Source: Rhizobium jaguaris
GTDB lineage: Bacteria > Pseudomonadota > Alphaproteobacteria > Rhizobiales > Rhizobiaceae
Direction of reading: 5' to 3'
Assembly: GCF_003627755.1 (NCBI RefSeq)
Contig: NZ_CP032695.1
Location: 1 to 64,000 of the forward strand
DNA: 64,000 bases
The position numbers and the translations under genes were made by a program. Each line of letters starts with the position of its first letter. Within the stretch, counting starts at the first letter, position 1. The notes beneath the pieces were generated by a model. It was not told where the DNA came from. It made no database searches and saw only the letters and a list, made by a program, of their open reading frames with translations. Below, one piece after another: positions 1 to 9,039 of this stretch.

Positions 1-816
1 AACATGTCGTCCCACACGTCCCGGCGAAAGTGATTGGACATGCTCAACGACCTTGAGCTTGCCAGCTCTCCCAGATCTTTGGTCGGAGTATCGCTATTGT
101 CGAGCATGACCACGCATAAGAGGCTATTCCGCGGTGAATATGTTGGAGATCGAGATCCCGCTTGTCATTCGCTCCAGCCGAGGAAGAAGACCCTACGTAC
201 GTCGTTTCGCAAGTCGTGCCGAAGCAAGAACTGGGAAAAGGATAGTGGGTATTCAGCTTCTGTCAATCAGACGCTTAGTCCGACGTTTCAGGCGACACGA
301 GCGCCAAAAGATCAATTATGTCACCTATTTCACTTTGCGTTCGGGCATTATTGTAGTAACTTTCTCCTATCAATTCGGTCTCAGTTTGGCGGCTCACGCC
401 CTGCGGATCGGCCCCAGTCGGGAAGCCCCCTATCGATCGGAATTGGATCGCCCAATGGGAGTGGGGAGTGGCGGAAGTAAATGATCAGATTGCTTCCGTT
501 TGACAGCTTAGCTTAAATTTAACAGCGATTTAGCTCCGGCCGATAATTTGCAGCCGCTCAAGGTAATTGAGCGGTTTCCAGAGCGAATGCTCTCAGGGGA
601 GAGCTCCTTGCTCTATCGGCGAGGTCCTCTCCACCTTATGCCCTACGCAACCTATTCGCCCTAAAAATTGCCGTCGCGTTGGCGACAGATTGAGCCGCCC
701 AGGACTCCATGCAGATGCAATGCGAAGACACCGGGGCTTCGTCCTTTCACCGCATTTCAATTGGCCAGATTCTGTGTTTAAACCTTCTCCAAAGGCGCAA
801 TTCATACCCCTGGGGA
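1..816. other. left-edge region without a supported gene
   Basis: Two overlapping plus-strand open frames (34-480 and 134-484) are present but neither resembles a known family. They overlap each other in different frames and their composition is arginine/serine-rich, as expected of non-coding shadow frames. At 554-574 there is a perfect 8-bp stem (CCGCTCAA / TTGAGCGG) with a 5-nt loop followed by TTT. It could be a weak terminator or an attenuator-like structure ahead of the exported protein gene. I see nothing else. Confidence 0.5.
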
Positions 817-1923
817 ATGACGATGCGGCGCTCGACGCTTGTTGCAATGTTTCTTTCGCTTTTTGCCGCATTCACATCCAGCGCGTCGGCCGCCGAGCTT
901 TTTCGTGACGATTTCAGATCACCGGCGATCAATCAGAACCAATGGTGTTCCTGCCAGATCGACAACACAAACACACCTGTGACATTCTCCGCTAACCCTG
1001 CCGACAAGAAGGATCATATCGCCGGAATTACCGTCAACGAGTCCTCCCTCGGCGGCAAAAGGTGCGAGCCTGCCTGCAAAGTACCGCAGGAGACGCAGGC
1101 TGCAAAACGCCACTTAGTGACGGACTTCAGCAGACCAGAGTTTCTTGGAACGAATTTCTTCGCCAAGCCGAAACCGAAATGGGCGCCGACGGCGGGCCAG
1201 CCCGATCGATATTGCGACGAAGCCGCCTGGAACCGGGTCAAATCAGCTCACCAGGAGGACGAATGCATTCAGCGCGAAGAGCTTCGTCTGCAGAAGCCCT
1301 TTTTTCGAAGGTCCGACGTGCCGCTCATCTATTCCTACCGGTTCCGCATGCCCAAGGACGTGTTGAACGACAGGGATTCCATTCGCTGGATCACGGCACA
1401 GTGGAAACAGGAGCCGATCAATAACAGGTATGAGCGGGAGTTCGAGGGCTGGTCGCCAAGCCCGTTTCTTGCACAGCGCTACGACGACGGCATCCTGCAT
1501 GTCACGGTCCAGGACGACATGTGCAGATGCTTAATCGCGTCCGCGCCCGCGAAAGGAAGCAATCTCGTTTGGAAAGATGGCACGCCGCGCTATTGCCAAT
1601 CCATCCGACCGCAAGATAGCAATGGCAAAGCTTGCGCGCCTGATTTGGAGGTGAAATACGGGCGCAATCCCGTCCTGTCGACGCCAGCGGGGGAGTGGGT
1701 CGAGATGCGCTATCGTGTTCAGGCGGGGCGCGACGGCAACGCATTCATCGAGATTCATCAGGACGGCAGATTCATCGCCAGGGTAACGGGCAAGATCGGG
1801 TACGAGCCTGACCCGTCATCTCCGCCGATGACCAAGTTTAAGATCGGCCAGTATCGCGACTATATACCGTCTTCTGACACCTTGGAGCTGGATTGGATCA
1901 GGATCGATACCACCCGAAAATAG
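817..1923 (+). CDS. secreted heparin-lyase-like jelly-roll protein
   Basis: Predicted exported protein of about 368 residues. The first residues are MTMRRSTLVAMFLSLFAAF, followed by an Ala-rich cleavage region ending ASA before AELFRDDF, a clear Sec signal peptide. For that reason I start at 817 (or the ATG at 823) rather than at upstream in-frame codons. The mature part has the look of the concanavalin-like beta-jelly-roll polysaccharide lyase/heparin lyase I group (Polysacc_lyase): strand-rich, with QREELRLQK, a YRFRMP strand, an RWITAQWKQ strand and a final LELDWIRI strand. Many Cys residues (CSCQ, CEPAC, CRC) suggest disulfides in the periplasm or outside the cell. The substrate cannot be read from the sequence, and the catalytic residues of this family are not conserved enough to confirm lyase activity. 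A short GC hairpin (1936-1950) follows the stop codon. Confidence 0.6.
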   Translation: MTMRRSTLVAMFLSLFAAFTSSASAAELFRDDFRSPAINQNQWCSCQIDNTNTPVTFSANPADKKDHIAGITVNESSLGGKRCEPACKVPQETQAAKRHLVTDFSRPEFLGTNFFAKPKPKWAPTAGQPDRYCDEAAWNRVKSAHQEDECIQREELRLQKPFFRRSDVPLIYSYRFRMPKDVLNDRDSIRWITAQWKQEPINNRYEREFEGWSPSPFLAQRYDDGILHVTVQDDMCRCLIASAPAKGSNLVWKDGTPRYCQSIRPQDSNGKACAPDLEVKYGRNPVLSTPAGEWVEMRYRVQAGRDGNAFIEIHQDGRFIARVTGKIGYEPDPSSPPMTKFKIGQYRDYIPSSDTLELDWIRIDTTRK

Positions 1924-1989
1924 GGGGCGGCCGGTCGCCCCTGAGGGGCGTCGACCCACGGCACTCGCGTATTGTGCTTTCCTGCTCGG

Positions 1990-3156
1990 CTATGAGAGTT
2001 GTTGCGCCACTAGTGCGGCCCAATAATCGATGCCGTAAGCGATCGCATTGTCATTGAAATCATAGGCCGGATTGTGCAGGTCGGCGCTGTCGCCATTGCC
2101 GAGCCAGATGATCGCGCCGGGCCGCCTTTCGAGCATGTAAGAAAAGTCCTCCGAGCCCATCGTCATCGGCCAGTTGCCGTCGACACGGTCGGCACCGACG
2201 ATGCTCCTGGCCGCCGCAATCGCAACCGAAGTCTTCTCGGCATTGTTGACGGTCACCGGATACCCAGGGCGCCAGTCGATTTCGGCCTGCGCGTCGTAGA
2301 GCTTCGCCGTCCCCAAGACCACATCGCGAAACCGTTGCTCGACGGCCTTGCGTGTCGCCGGTAGCATCGTCCGGATCGTGCCGCCGATTTCAACCGCGGG
2401 AGGGATGACATTCAGCGCTTTCCGGTCTCCGCCACTGATGAAGGTGACGGAAACGACGACCGGATCGAACGGATCGGTAAAGCGCGATGCGATCGACTGG
2501 AGCGCGACGATGACATGCGAAGCGACAAGCACTGGGTCACGGGCGAGATGCGGCGACGCCGCATGCCCGCCCCGCCCGTTGATGGTGATGACGAAGCGAT
2601 CGCCTGCAGCCATCATCGGGCCGCTGCGGATGGCGAACGAACCCACGGCAAGCCCCGGCTGATTGTGCATTCCATAGACTTCATCGACGCCAAAGCGATC
2701 GAGCAGTCCTTCTTCCAGCATGACGCGTCCGCCGCCGCCACCTTCTTCCGCCGGCTGGAAGATCAGAACGATCTTGCCGGCGAAATCCCGATCGGCGGTA
2801 AAGCGCTTGGCGGCGCCGAGCAAAATGGCCGTATGGCCATCATGTCCACAAGCATGCATCATGTTAGCCACTTTCGATGCATAGGGCAGGTTCGTCTGTT
2901 CCGACATCGGCAGTGCGTCCATGTCGCAGCGAAGCGCGATCGTCTTGCCGCTGCCCCGGTTGCCCGCAATCACCGCCACGACGCCCGATTTGGCGATCCC
3001 CGTCACCACCTCGTCGCAACCGAAGGCCTTCAACTTCTCCGCCACCATTGCCGATGTACGCGGCAGGTCAAACAGAAGCTCCGGGTACTGGTGAATCTCG
3101 CGGCGCCAGTTTTTGGCCTCGTTTGCGATGATCCGCGATGTTTCGGACGGGTTCAT
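1990..3156 (-). CDS. M20D family amidohydrolase (hippurate/N-acyl amino acid hydrolase type)
   Basis: Cytoplasmic zinc-type amidohydrolase of 388 residues, the usual length for the M20D group that cleaves N-acyl amino acids such as hippurate, N-acetyl amino acids or IAA conjugates. The metal-site motifs are visible: LRCDMDALPM (about residues 75-84), MHACGHDGH (100-108) and QPAEEGGGG (near 135), with TMGSEDFSYM near the C-terminus. The lid/dimerisation domain lies in between (GRGGHAASPH). The start at 3156 has a good AGGAGG ribosome binding site 7 bases upstream. The gene stands alone and is convergent with the exported protein upstream in the window. The true substrate cannot be assigned; HipO or an IAA-amino-acid hydrolase are both possible. 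Confidence 0.88.
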   Translation of the reverse strand: MNPSETSRIIANEAKNWRREIHQYPELLFDLPRTSAMVAEKLKAFGCDEVVTGIAKSGVVAVIAGNRGSGKTIALRCDMDALPMSEQTNLPYASKVANMMHACGHDGHTAILLGAAKRFTADRDFAGKIVLIFQPAEEGGGGGRVMLEEGLLDRFGVDEVYGMHNQPGLAVGSFAIRSGPMMAAGDRFVITINGRGGHAASPHLARDPVLVASHVIVALQSIASRFTDPFDPVVVSVTFISGGDRKALNVIPPAVEIGGTIRTMLPATRKAVEQRFRDVVLGTAKLYDAQAEIDWRPGYPVTVNNAEKTSVAIAAARSIVGADRVDGNWPMTMGSEDFSYMLERRPGAIIWLGNGDSADLHNPAYDFNDNAIAYGIDYWAALVAQQLS

Positions 3157-3331
3157 GAATCGCCTCCTTGGGGTGGTCTGTTGCTTGCATTCGGATTACC
3201 GCGGCCGCGAAACGCAGAGCGGTCTGGAACTATCTCTGACATAGTCTTGAGCGGAATGCTGGTATAACCACATTTGCGAGCAGCCGAACATATGGGCTAG
3301 CTTCTATGCCGAAGCGTTTAATTCCGCTGAT

Positions 3332-4252
3332 TTAGGTTCGCCGGATAAATTCCGAGACGAGAGCAATGACTTCTTCCGGCGAATCCTCCAGGCAGTAGTG
3401 ACCGACGCCTGCGAGGCGATGCACCGGAGCGGTGGAGAAGAGCTCGGTGAAGAGCGGCAGGAAATGCCCGGCGTGGAGCGTGCGGTCCGCCTCACCCCAA
3501 ATGGCGAGAGCGGGCCTGGCGCGGATAGTGCGATTGGCGGCTGCGTCGGGTATCTCAAATCTGTGCGCGTTGGTCGCAAAACCCTTGGCCCAGCCAATCG
3601 CACCAAGGCAGTCGGCCGGGCGAGCGAAGGGCGCGGCAAAAGCGGCGAGCCACGTGTCGGTGATGAGCTCGTTGTTTTCGAAGCCGTTGAGCTTGAGTGT
3701 GCTCAGCATGTTGAAGCCGAGCTGACCCAGGACCGCGTCGAGGCTACCGTCCACTTCTGCTTTCGCGATCCACTGGAACCATGGCGAGACGGCGGCATTC
3801 GCCATGACTCGTTCGATGAGATCGGCCTGGCCGAACGGGGTTGGTCCGTTGGTCGTGATCACGCGACGAATGCGATGGGGATGGCGGGCGGCGAGCCCCA
3901 TGCCGACCGGACCGCCGAAGTCGTGCATGACAAGGGTGATATCGTTGAGATCGAGCGAAAGGACGAAACGCTCCAGATTGTCGATGTGATCCTGCAGCCA
4001 ATAACTGCGGTCCTGCGGCGTCTGGCTTTTGCCGAAACCCATATGGTCGGGAACGACCACGCGGCAGGTGCTGCGTAGCGCGGAGATCAGATGGCGAAAG
4101 AGATAGCCCCAAGTGGGCTCACCGTGAAGGCATAGCACGACCTCTGCCTCACGCGGCCCCTCATCGACATAGTGCATCTGGAAACCGGGAGCGTCGGTGA
4201 AATGCGGCACGAATGGAAAGGTGCCGTCGAAGGTCGCGTCTGATTGAACCAT
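3332..4252 (-). CDS. haloalkane dehalogenase-like alpha/beta hydrolase
   Basis: Alpha/beta hydrolase of 306 residues. The Asp nucleophile sits in MHDFGGPVG (D111), the oxyanion/halide region is LHGEPTWGYLFR (E45, W48), and the catalytic His is in GVGHYCLED (H285). An Asp nucleophile followed by FGGPVG is typical of haloalkane dehalogenases, haloacetate dehalogenases and related epoxide hydrolases; the sequence alone does not separate them. There is no signal peptide. The start at 4252 follows a GGGAGAAAA ribosome binding site. It is divergent from an HxlR regulator gene with two matching inverted-repeat sites in the shared promoter, so control by that regulator is likely. Confidence 0.8.
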   Translation of the reverse strand: MVQSDATFDGTFPFVPHFTDAPGFQMHYVDEGPREAEVVLCLHGEPTWGYLFRHLISALRSTCRVVVPDHMGFGKSQTPQDRSYWLQDHIDNLERFVLSLDLNDITLVMHDFGGPVGMGLAARHPHRIRRVITTNGPTPFGQADLIERVMANAAVSPWFQWIAKAEVDGSLDAVLGQLGFNMLSTLKLNGFENNELITDTWLAAFAAPFARPADCLGAIGWAKGFATNAHRFEIPDAAANRTIRARPALAIWGEADRTLHAGHFLPLFTELFSTAPVHRLAGVGHYCLEDSPEEVIALVSEFIRRT

Positions 4253-4289
4253 GGATATTTTCTCCCTTTGCCCTGGCGTGCAGGCGAGG

Positions 4290-4308
4290 TAGTTTCAAAT
4301 TAAAACCA
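4290..4308. promoter_or_regulatory. putative HxlR operator, site 1
   Basis: The 19-bp element TAGTTTCAAATTAAAACCA is an imperfect inverted repeat. It matches the reverse complement of the element at 4327-4345 at 15 of 19 positions. It lies just upstream of the hydrolase start and within the divergent promoter region, as expected for a MarR/HxlR-type winged-helix dimer site. The operator role is inferred. Confidence 0.55.
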
Positions 4309-4326
4309 CTTATCTCATATCGATTG

Positions 4327-4345
4327 CGGTTTCAAATTGCAACTA
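4327..4345. promoter_or_regulatory. putative HxlR operator, site 2
   Basis: The element CGGTTTCAAATTGCAACTA is the second copy of the 19-bp imperfect palindrome. It is inverted relative to site 1 and its centre is about 37 bp away. Both lie between the divergent dehalogenase-like and HxlR genes, which suggests that the regulator controls both. Confidence 0.55.
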
Positions 4346-4426
4346 CTATATGGAACAGGGAATGAGCCGATATCCGTCTGGTCGTAGGGTGGATATGCCG
4401 GAAACGAAACAAGGGGTGAGGTCGCG

Positions 4427-4897
4427 GTGGTCAAAAGAATAAGCCACAAGAATTCGAGCTGTGGCGTTGCCAGACCGTTGGATGCGATTGGCGACTGGTG
4501 GACGTTGCTGATCGTCCGCGACGCTTTCGACGGCCTGCGGCGGTTCGGAGAATTCCAGAAGAGCCTTGGGCTCGCGAAGAACATCCTTGCGGCGCGCCTG
4601 CGCAATCTCATTGCCCATGGCATCATGGTCACGGTCCCTGCGTCGGACGGCAGCCCCTATCAGGAATACCTGCTGACAGAGAAGGGGCGCGGCCTGTTTC
4701 CAGTACTCGTCGCCCTCAGGCAGTGGGGCGAGGACTTTTTCTTCGAGCCCGACGAAGCGCACGTGCTTCTCGTCGACAGGATGCAAGGCCTTCCCGTACG
4801 AAAACTGGAGCTTCGCTCTGAGGATGGGCGCGTGCTGGGGCCGGACGACACCGTTGTCTGTCCCGTTCGGGAGTCAACAGCCGGCGAGCACAAATAG
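4427..4897 (+). CDS. HxlR family transcriptional regulator
   Basis: Winged helix-turn-helix regulator of 156 residues. The HxlR signature is clear: CGVARPLDAIGDWWTLLIVRD near residues 13-33, the FGEFQKSLGLAKNILAARL recognition region, then an SPYQEYLLTEKGRGL beta wing. A C-terminal extension of about 50 residues follows the wing. The start is GTG at 4427, with GAGG 6 bases upstream; no in-frame ATG precedes the conserved region. It is divergent from the haloalkane-dehalogenase-like gene and probably controls it and itself through the two palindromes at 4290-4345. HxlR proteins usually sense reactive or aromatic small molecules; the inducer here is unknown. Confidence 0.88.
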   Translation: MVKRISHKNSSCGVARPLDAIGDWWTLLIVRDAFDGLRRFGEFQKSLGLAKNILAARLRNLIAHGIMVTVPASDGSPYQEYLLTEKGRGLFPVLVALRQWGEDFFFEPDEAHVLLVDRMQGLPVRKLELRSEDGRVLGPDDTVVCPVRESTAGEHK

Positions 4898-5171
4898 AGC
4901 CTCGATGGAGGCAGGCAGCTTAGTATCCAGCTTCATTTGCGCCGAGAGGCCGGCGGTTCGCCAAAAAGCAGGCTGCAATCAAATCAGGCCAATACGGAGC
5001 CGATCTGAAGCGCGCGCAGATCGCTCCGTGAACCGTTCGCCGATTCCCACTGCCCTGGGCAGAACACTCGTAGCTGCGGCGCCTCAATTGCTGGCCGTCT
5101 TCACCAGAATTAAAGAAACCGAAATTAGAAATAAAGCTAAGCGCACTTTGCGTCTTGAAAGCTATTAAACA

Positions 5172-7280
5172 ATGATGACCGTATTAGGCTGTATAGCCGG
5201 CAAACATAATATCTGGCTGGTGATCGTTGCAGCAGTTGTATGCATCGCGGGCTCCTGGGTTATCATCCGCCTGTTCGATCGAGCAGCCAGCACGACAGGT
5301 GCACAGAGGATCGGATGGCATCTTCTGACGACCGTTGCGGCTGGCTCGGCAATCTGGTGCACGCACTTCATCGCGATTCTGGCCTATTATCCGGATGTGC
5401 CTGTGAGCTTCGATCCGGTCATGACCATCATGTCGCTGTTGATCGCCATGGTCGGTGTTCAACTGGGCCTTGTCGCCGCGGCGAGCGGCCTCACGCAGAT
5501 GGCACCGGCCGTCGGAGGCGGTATCGTCGGTCTTGCGATCGTCGCAATGCACTATTCCGGCATGATGGCCTACCGCGTGCAAGGTATTGTCTCGTGGGAC
5601 AGGCCTTACCTGTTGGCGTCGATCTTCCTCTCTGTCATGTTTTCTGGCTTGGCCCTGCATTTCGCGATGCGCCGTGTCTCTCGGAGCGATAAATATGTCG
5701 CGACGGGCGTTCTCGTTCTGGCGATCGTCAGCCTGCATTTCACTGGAATGACGGCGTTCCGCGTCTCTCCAATGCTGATCGACGGTTCTTTTTCGAATCC
5801 AGCCGCCTTGCAGGCGCTTGCACTGGCCGTCGCCGGGGTTGCGTTGACTATCGTCGGTGCAGGGCTTGCCAGCTACCTTATCGATAACAGCATGCGCGCG
5901 GAATCGTATGAACGACTTCGGCACATGGCCATGAATGATAATCTGACCGGCCTGCCGAACAGGGCGAGCTTCAACGATCATCTCGATCATGAACTCCGCA
6001 TTGCCGAGGAAACGGGAGGTAAGGTTGCTCTGATTGGCATTGATCTCGACCGCTTCAAAGAGATCAACGATCTTCGCGGCCATGCCGCCGGCGACGAGGT
6101 ACTAAAGATCCTCGCGCGGCGCATGAGCAATCTTCTGGGTGATGGCGAGTTTGCTTCTAGGCTCGGCGGCGATGAGTTTGCTGCCGTTTATCGCATGCGA
6201 CACCAGGCCGGCCTTGCCGATTTTCTGGCGCGTCTCGAAGCCGCTCTCTTCAAGCCCATTCGCCTCGATGATTATGAAATCGTCCCTGGAGCCAGTCTTG
6301 GCGTTGCTCTCTACCCCGATAATGCCGACAGCAAAGAGGCTTTGATCAATAACGCAGATCTCGCCATGTACCGCGCGAAGACGGACATTACTCGAGCGGT
6401 TTGCTTCTACGAGCAATCGATGGATGAAACCGTCAGAGCTCGCAGGACTCTGACAAGCGAGCTTCGGCAGGCAATCGAAAACAACCAGTTGGATATTCAC
6501 TACCAGGTGCAGACGTCCATCTCGACCGGCGAGGTCTGCGGATACGAGGCCCTGCTTCGCTGGGAGCATCCGCAACATGGATTCATTCCACCTTCCGAGT
6601 TCATCCCACTGGCGGAGGAAAATGGCCTGATCCAGCAAATGGGGGAATGGGTGCTGCGAACCGCCTGCATCAGGGCGGCGTCCTGGGAACCTCCCTACAA
6701 GGTGGCCGTCAATCTTTCTCCGGTTCAATTCGCACACACCGATCTGCCGAAGCTCGTCCTCGAAATCCTGATTGAAACGGGACTGCCAGCAGATCGACTG
6801 GAACTGGAACTGACGGAATCGACCATTTTCGCCGATCGGGAGCGTTCGCTACATATGCTGCGCCAGATCAAGGCACTCGGCGTCAGCATCGCTCTTGACG
6901 ATTTCGGGACGGGGTATTCGTCGCTCGATACGCTGCGGTCCTTCCCCTTCGACAAAATCAAGCTCGATCGCTCCTTCATGAGCGAAATCGAATCCAGTCC
7001 GCAGGCCAAGGCGATTATTCGCGCTGTGCTGGCTCTCGGCAAGAGCCTAGATATTCCAGTACTGGCCGAGGGCATTGAGACACAGGGCCAACTTACGCTT
7101 TTGAGCGCGGAAGGCTGTGATGAAGCACAGGGATATTTGCTGGGCCGCCCGGTACCCCTGAATCAGATCATCACCAGCGGCCAAATCAGCCTGATGAGCT
7201 CGGAGCTTTTGGAAGGAACGGCCACGGCAGTGCGTCTGGAGGAACAGGCGGTCCATTCTGCTGTGCGCCGCAGCCTCTGA
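5172..7280 (+). CDS. MHYT-GGDEF-EAL cyclic-di-GMP signalling protein
   Basis: Membrane-bound c-di-GMP enzyme of 702 residues. The N-terminus has about seven hydrophobic segments with the three MHYT-type motifs WCTHF (62-66), AMHYSGM (125-131) and SLHFTGM (187-193), a proposed gas- or metal-sensing module. A GGDEF domain follows, with GGDEF intact at 332-336; the usual RxxD inhibitory site just upstream is not visible. An EAL domain follows, with YEALLRW at 458-464 and later DDFGTGYSS and EGIET motifs. Both the diguanylate cyclase and phosphodiesterase signatures are therefore intact, so net activity cannot be predicted. Tandem ATGs at 5172 and 5175 are possible starts, with only a weak ribosome binding site. 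About 275 bp upstream hold no gene. Confidence 0.92.
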   Translation: MMTVLGCIAGKHNIWLVIVAAVVCIAGSWVIIRLFDRAASTTGAQRIGWHLLTTVAAGSAIWCTHFIAILAYYPDVPVSFDPVMTIMSLLIAMVGVQLGLVAAASGLTQMAPAVGGGIVGLAIVAMHYSGMMAYRVQGIVSWDRPYLLASIFLSVMFSGLALHFAMRRVSRSDKYVATGVLVLAIVSLHFTGMTAFRVSPMLIDGSFSNPAALQALALAVAGVALTIVGAGLASYLIDNSMRAESYERLRHMAMNDNLTGLPNRASFNDHLDHELRIAEETGGKVALIGIDLDRFKEINDLRGHAAGDEVLKILARRMSNLLGDGEFASRLGGDEFAAVYRMRHQAGLADFLARLEAALFKPIRLDDYEIVPGASLGVALYPDNADSKEALINNADLAMYRAKTDITRAVCFYEQSMDETVRARRTLTSELRQAIENNQLDIHYQVQTSISTGEVCGYEALLRWEHPQHGFIPPSEFIPLAEENGLIQQMGEWVLRTACIRAASWEPPYKVAVNLSPVQFAHTDLPKLVLEILIETGLPADRLELELTESTIFADRERSLHMLRQIKALGVSIALDDFGTGYSSLDTLRSFPFDKIKLDRSFMSEIESSPQAKAIIRAVLALGKSLDIPVLAEGIETQGQLTLLSAEGCDEAQGYLLGRPVPLNQIITSGQISLMSSELLEGTATAVRLEEQAVHSAVRRSL

Positions 7281-7430
7281 GATCTCCCGGCCAAGATTGC
7301 GAAAAGCGGCTGCACAGGCCGAACACCCTCACTCTTAACAAGCGCCAAAGTCGATCTTATCTGTTTCGAATAGGTCGTGTGCGAACGCGAGATGCCTTCG
7401 CGCATCGGTTTAGAAAATCGATGGTCGAGG

Positions 7431-7461
7431 CCGATTGTCGTTCCCGGAAAACGACAATCGG
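7431..7461. promoter_or_regulatory. perfect 12-bp inverted repeat upstream of adenylate cyclase gene
   Basis: CCGATTGTCGTT at 7431-7442 pairs perfectly with AACGACAATCGG at 7450-7461 across a 7-nt spacer. It lies about 70 bp before the cyclase start and is not followed by a T-run. An operator or an mRNA hairpin is therefore more likely than an intrinsic terminator for the preceding gene. The function is inferred from position only. Confidence 0.5.
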
Positions 7462-7529
7462 CGTATATTTGTGGTTCGGCACGGATCGTTGCGCGTCAAC
7501 AAAGACTAAGTTCTCGTGAGGTATGGGTA

Positions 7530-8792
7530 ATGCAATTTTCAGCGGAAGCGGCGGCCAAAGCGCATGTCGAGAGCCAAGGAAGCTGGCCGACAAGGCGGAG
7601 TGCGATCCTCGATTGGCTGGTGCATGATACCCGCGGAGAACGCTTCATCGACAATATTCTCGTGGACCTGTGCGGGAGATTGCGGGCTGCCGGCGTCCCC
7701 GTCGGCAGGGCGACACTGCATTTCAGGACCCTCCATCCGGAATGGCTCGGTGCACGAATTCTTTGGCGCACCGGGCTTGAGGAGGCCAATATCAGCACCT
7801 TCAGCCATGGTGTCGAGACAACGCCGCAGTTTCTGGCAAGCCCGATCAATGAGATCTTCAACGGTGCCACGGAGGTTCGCCAAAACCTAGAAGACCTGAA
7901 TGCCACCAATCGGCCGGCCTACCCCCTCTATCAGGAAATGCATGCCGAAGGATTGACCGACTACATCGCGTGGCCGATCTATCACACGCTTGGCAAGCGC
8001 CACATCGTCACCTTTGCTGCCGACGTGCCGGGCGGATTTACCGAAGAGCATGTCGCCTTCCTGAAGGATCTCTTGCCGGCCCTGACGCTGGTAAGCGAGA
8101 TCAGGCTGAAGAACATTATAGCGCGGACACTTCTGCGCACCTATGTGGGACCACATGCCAGCGAGCAGATCCTGGCCGGTGCAACCACCCGCGGCAGCGG
8201 CACCACCGTCGGCGCGGCCATCCTCATCTGCGATCTGCGCGATTTCACGACGATTTCAGACATGTGGCCGCGCGATGACGTGATCGAGCTTCTGAACGCC
8301 TATTTCGACGCGATGTCGGAGCCGATCGAGAAACATGGCGGCGAGATCCTCAAATTCATGGGTGATGGCCTGCTGGCGATTTTCCCGCTCAGCGACCCTA
8401 AGGCTTGCGCCAATCTTCTGCAGGCGATCAGTGAAGCGGAGGCGGCGGTCGACGCGCTGAATGAGGAAAATAGCCGGAACGGCCGTGAGGTGCTGCGCTA
8501 TGGTGTTGGGGTGCATGTCGGTGACGTAATGTATGGCAACATCGGGTCTCGCACCCGCCTGGACTTCACGGTTATCGGGCCGGCTGTCAATGTCGCTTCG
8601 CGCCTGGAGACGCTGACCAAGGAGGTCAAACGGCCCGTGCTGTTGTCCAAGGCCTTCGTCGACATGGCAGGTTGTGAAATCGCGATGGAAAGCCTCGGTG
8701 CCTTTCCTCTCAAGGGCCTTGGCGAACCCGTCGATGTCTTCGCCTTCGCGACGAACGGAAATAGCATGGCCCGTCAGAAAGCCAGATCATAA
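7530..8792 (+). CDS. class III adenylate cyclase
   Basis: Cytoplasmic protein of 420 residues with an N-terminal sensory-type region of about 220 residues of no named family and a C-terminal class III nucleotidyl cyclase domain. All catalytic positions are present: metal Asp D235 in CDLRDF and D279 in KFMGDG, adenine-specifying K275 and D345 (LDFTVIG), and transition-state N354 and R358 (NVASR). This predicts cAMP synthesis. I chose ATG 7530, which has GAGG 8 bases upstream, over an in-frame codon at 7377; the intervening codons overlap the perfect inverted repeat at 7431-7461. Rhizobia carry many cyclases of this architecture whose signals are mostly unknown. Confidence 0.88.
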   Translation: MQFSAEAAAKAHVESQGSWPTRRSAILDWLVHDTRGERFIDNILVDLCGRLRAAGVPVGRATLHFRTLHPEWLGARILWRTGLEEANISTFSHGVETTPQFLASPINEIFNGATEVRQNLEDLNATNRPAYPLYQEMHAEGLTDYIAWPIYHTLGKRHIVTFAADVPGGFTEEHVAFLKDLLPALTLVSEIRLKNIIARTLLRTYVGPHASEQILAGATTRGSGTTVGAAILICDLRDFTTISDMWPRDDVIELLNAYFDAMSEPIEKHGGEILKFMGDGLLAIFPLSDPKACANLLQAISEAEAAVDALNEENSRNGREVLRYGVGVHVGDVMYGNIGSRTRLDFTVIGPAVNVASRLETLTKEVKRPVLLSKAFVDMAGCEIAMESLGAFPLKGLGEPVDVFAFATNGNSMARQKARS

Positions 8793-9039
8793 TACCTGCG
8801 GCCAGGACGCTCGCTTGATCCAATTGTCGCACGTTAAGATATGATAACGCTGATCGCAAAACGTGAAGCGTGTGGGGCTGTCGTCTTTTGCATAATTGCT
8901 TATATTATGAACGGGATAACAATGATAGCCGCCTCAATTTTGTGGGATCGTTCTGCGATCACAGACGTTAGTTAGGGCCGACTCAACGGCCCGACGAGCG
9001 GGGGGCCTTGCACCCTGAATACTCTGACAGGAGAGAAAG

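Noticed and set aside
34..484. Two overlapping plus-strand frames as genes
   Set aside because: They overlap in different frames, have shadow-like composition and match no family; no ribosome binding site supports either.
2515..3267. 250-codon frame opposite the M20 amidohydrolase
   Set aside because: It is antisense to a gene with clear metal-site motifs; the peptide is an Arg/Ala-rich shadow.
5184..6083. 299-codon minus-strand frame within the MHYT-GGDEF-EAL gene
   Set aside because: Antisense to a gene whose three domains are plainly coding; high Gly/Arg/His composition typical of high-GC shadows.
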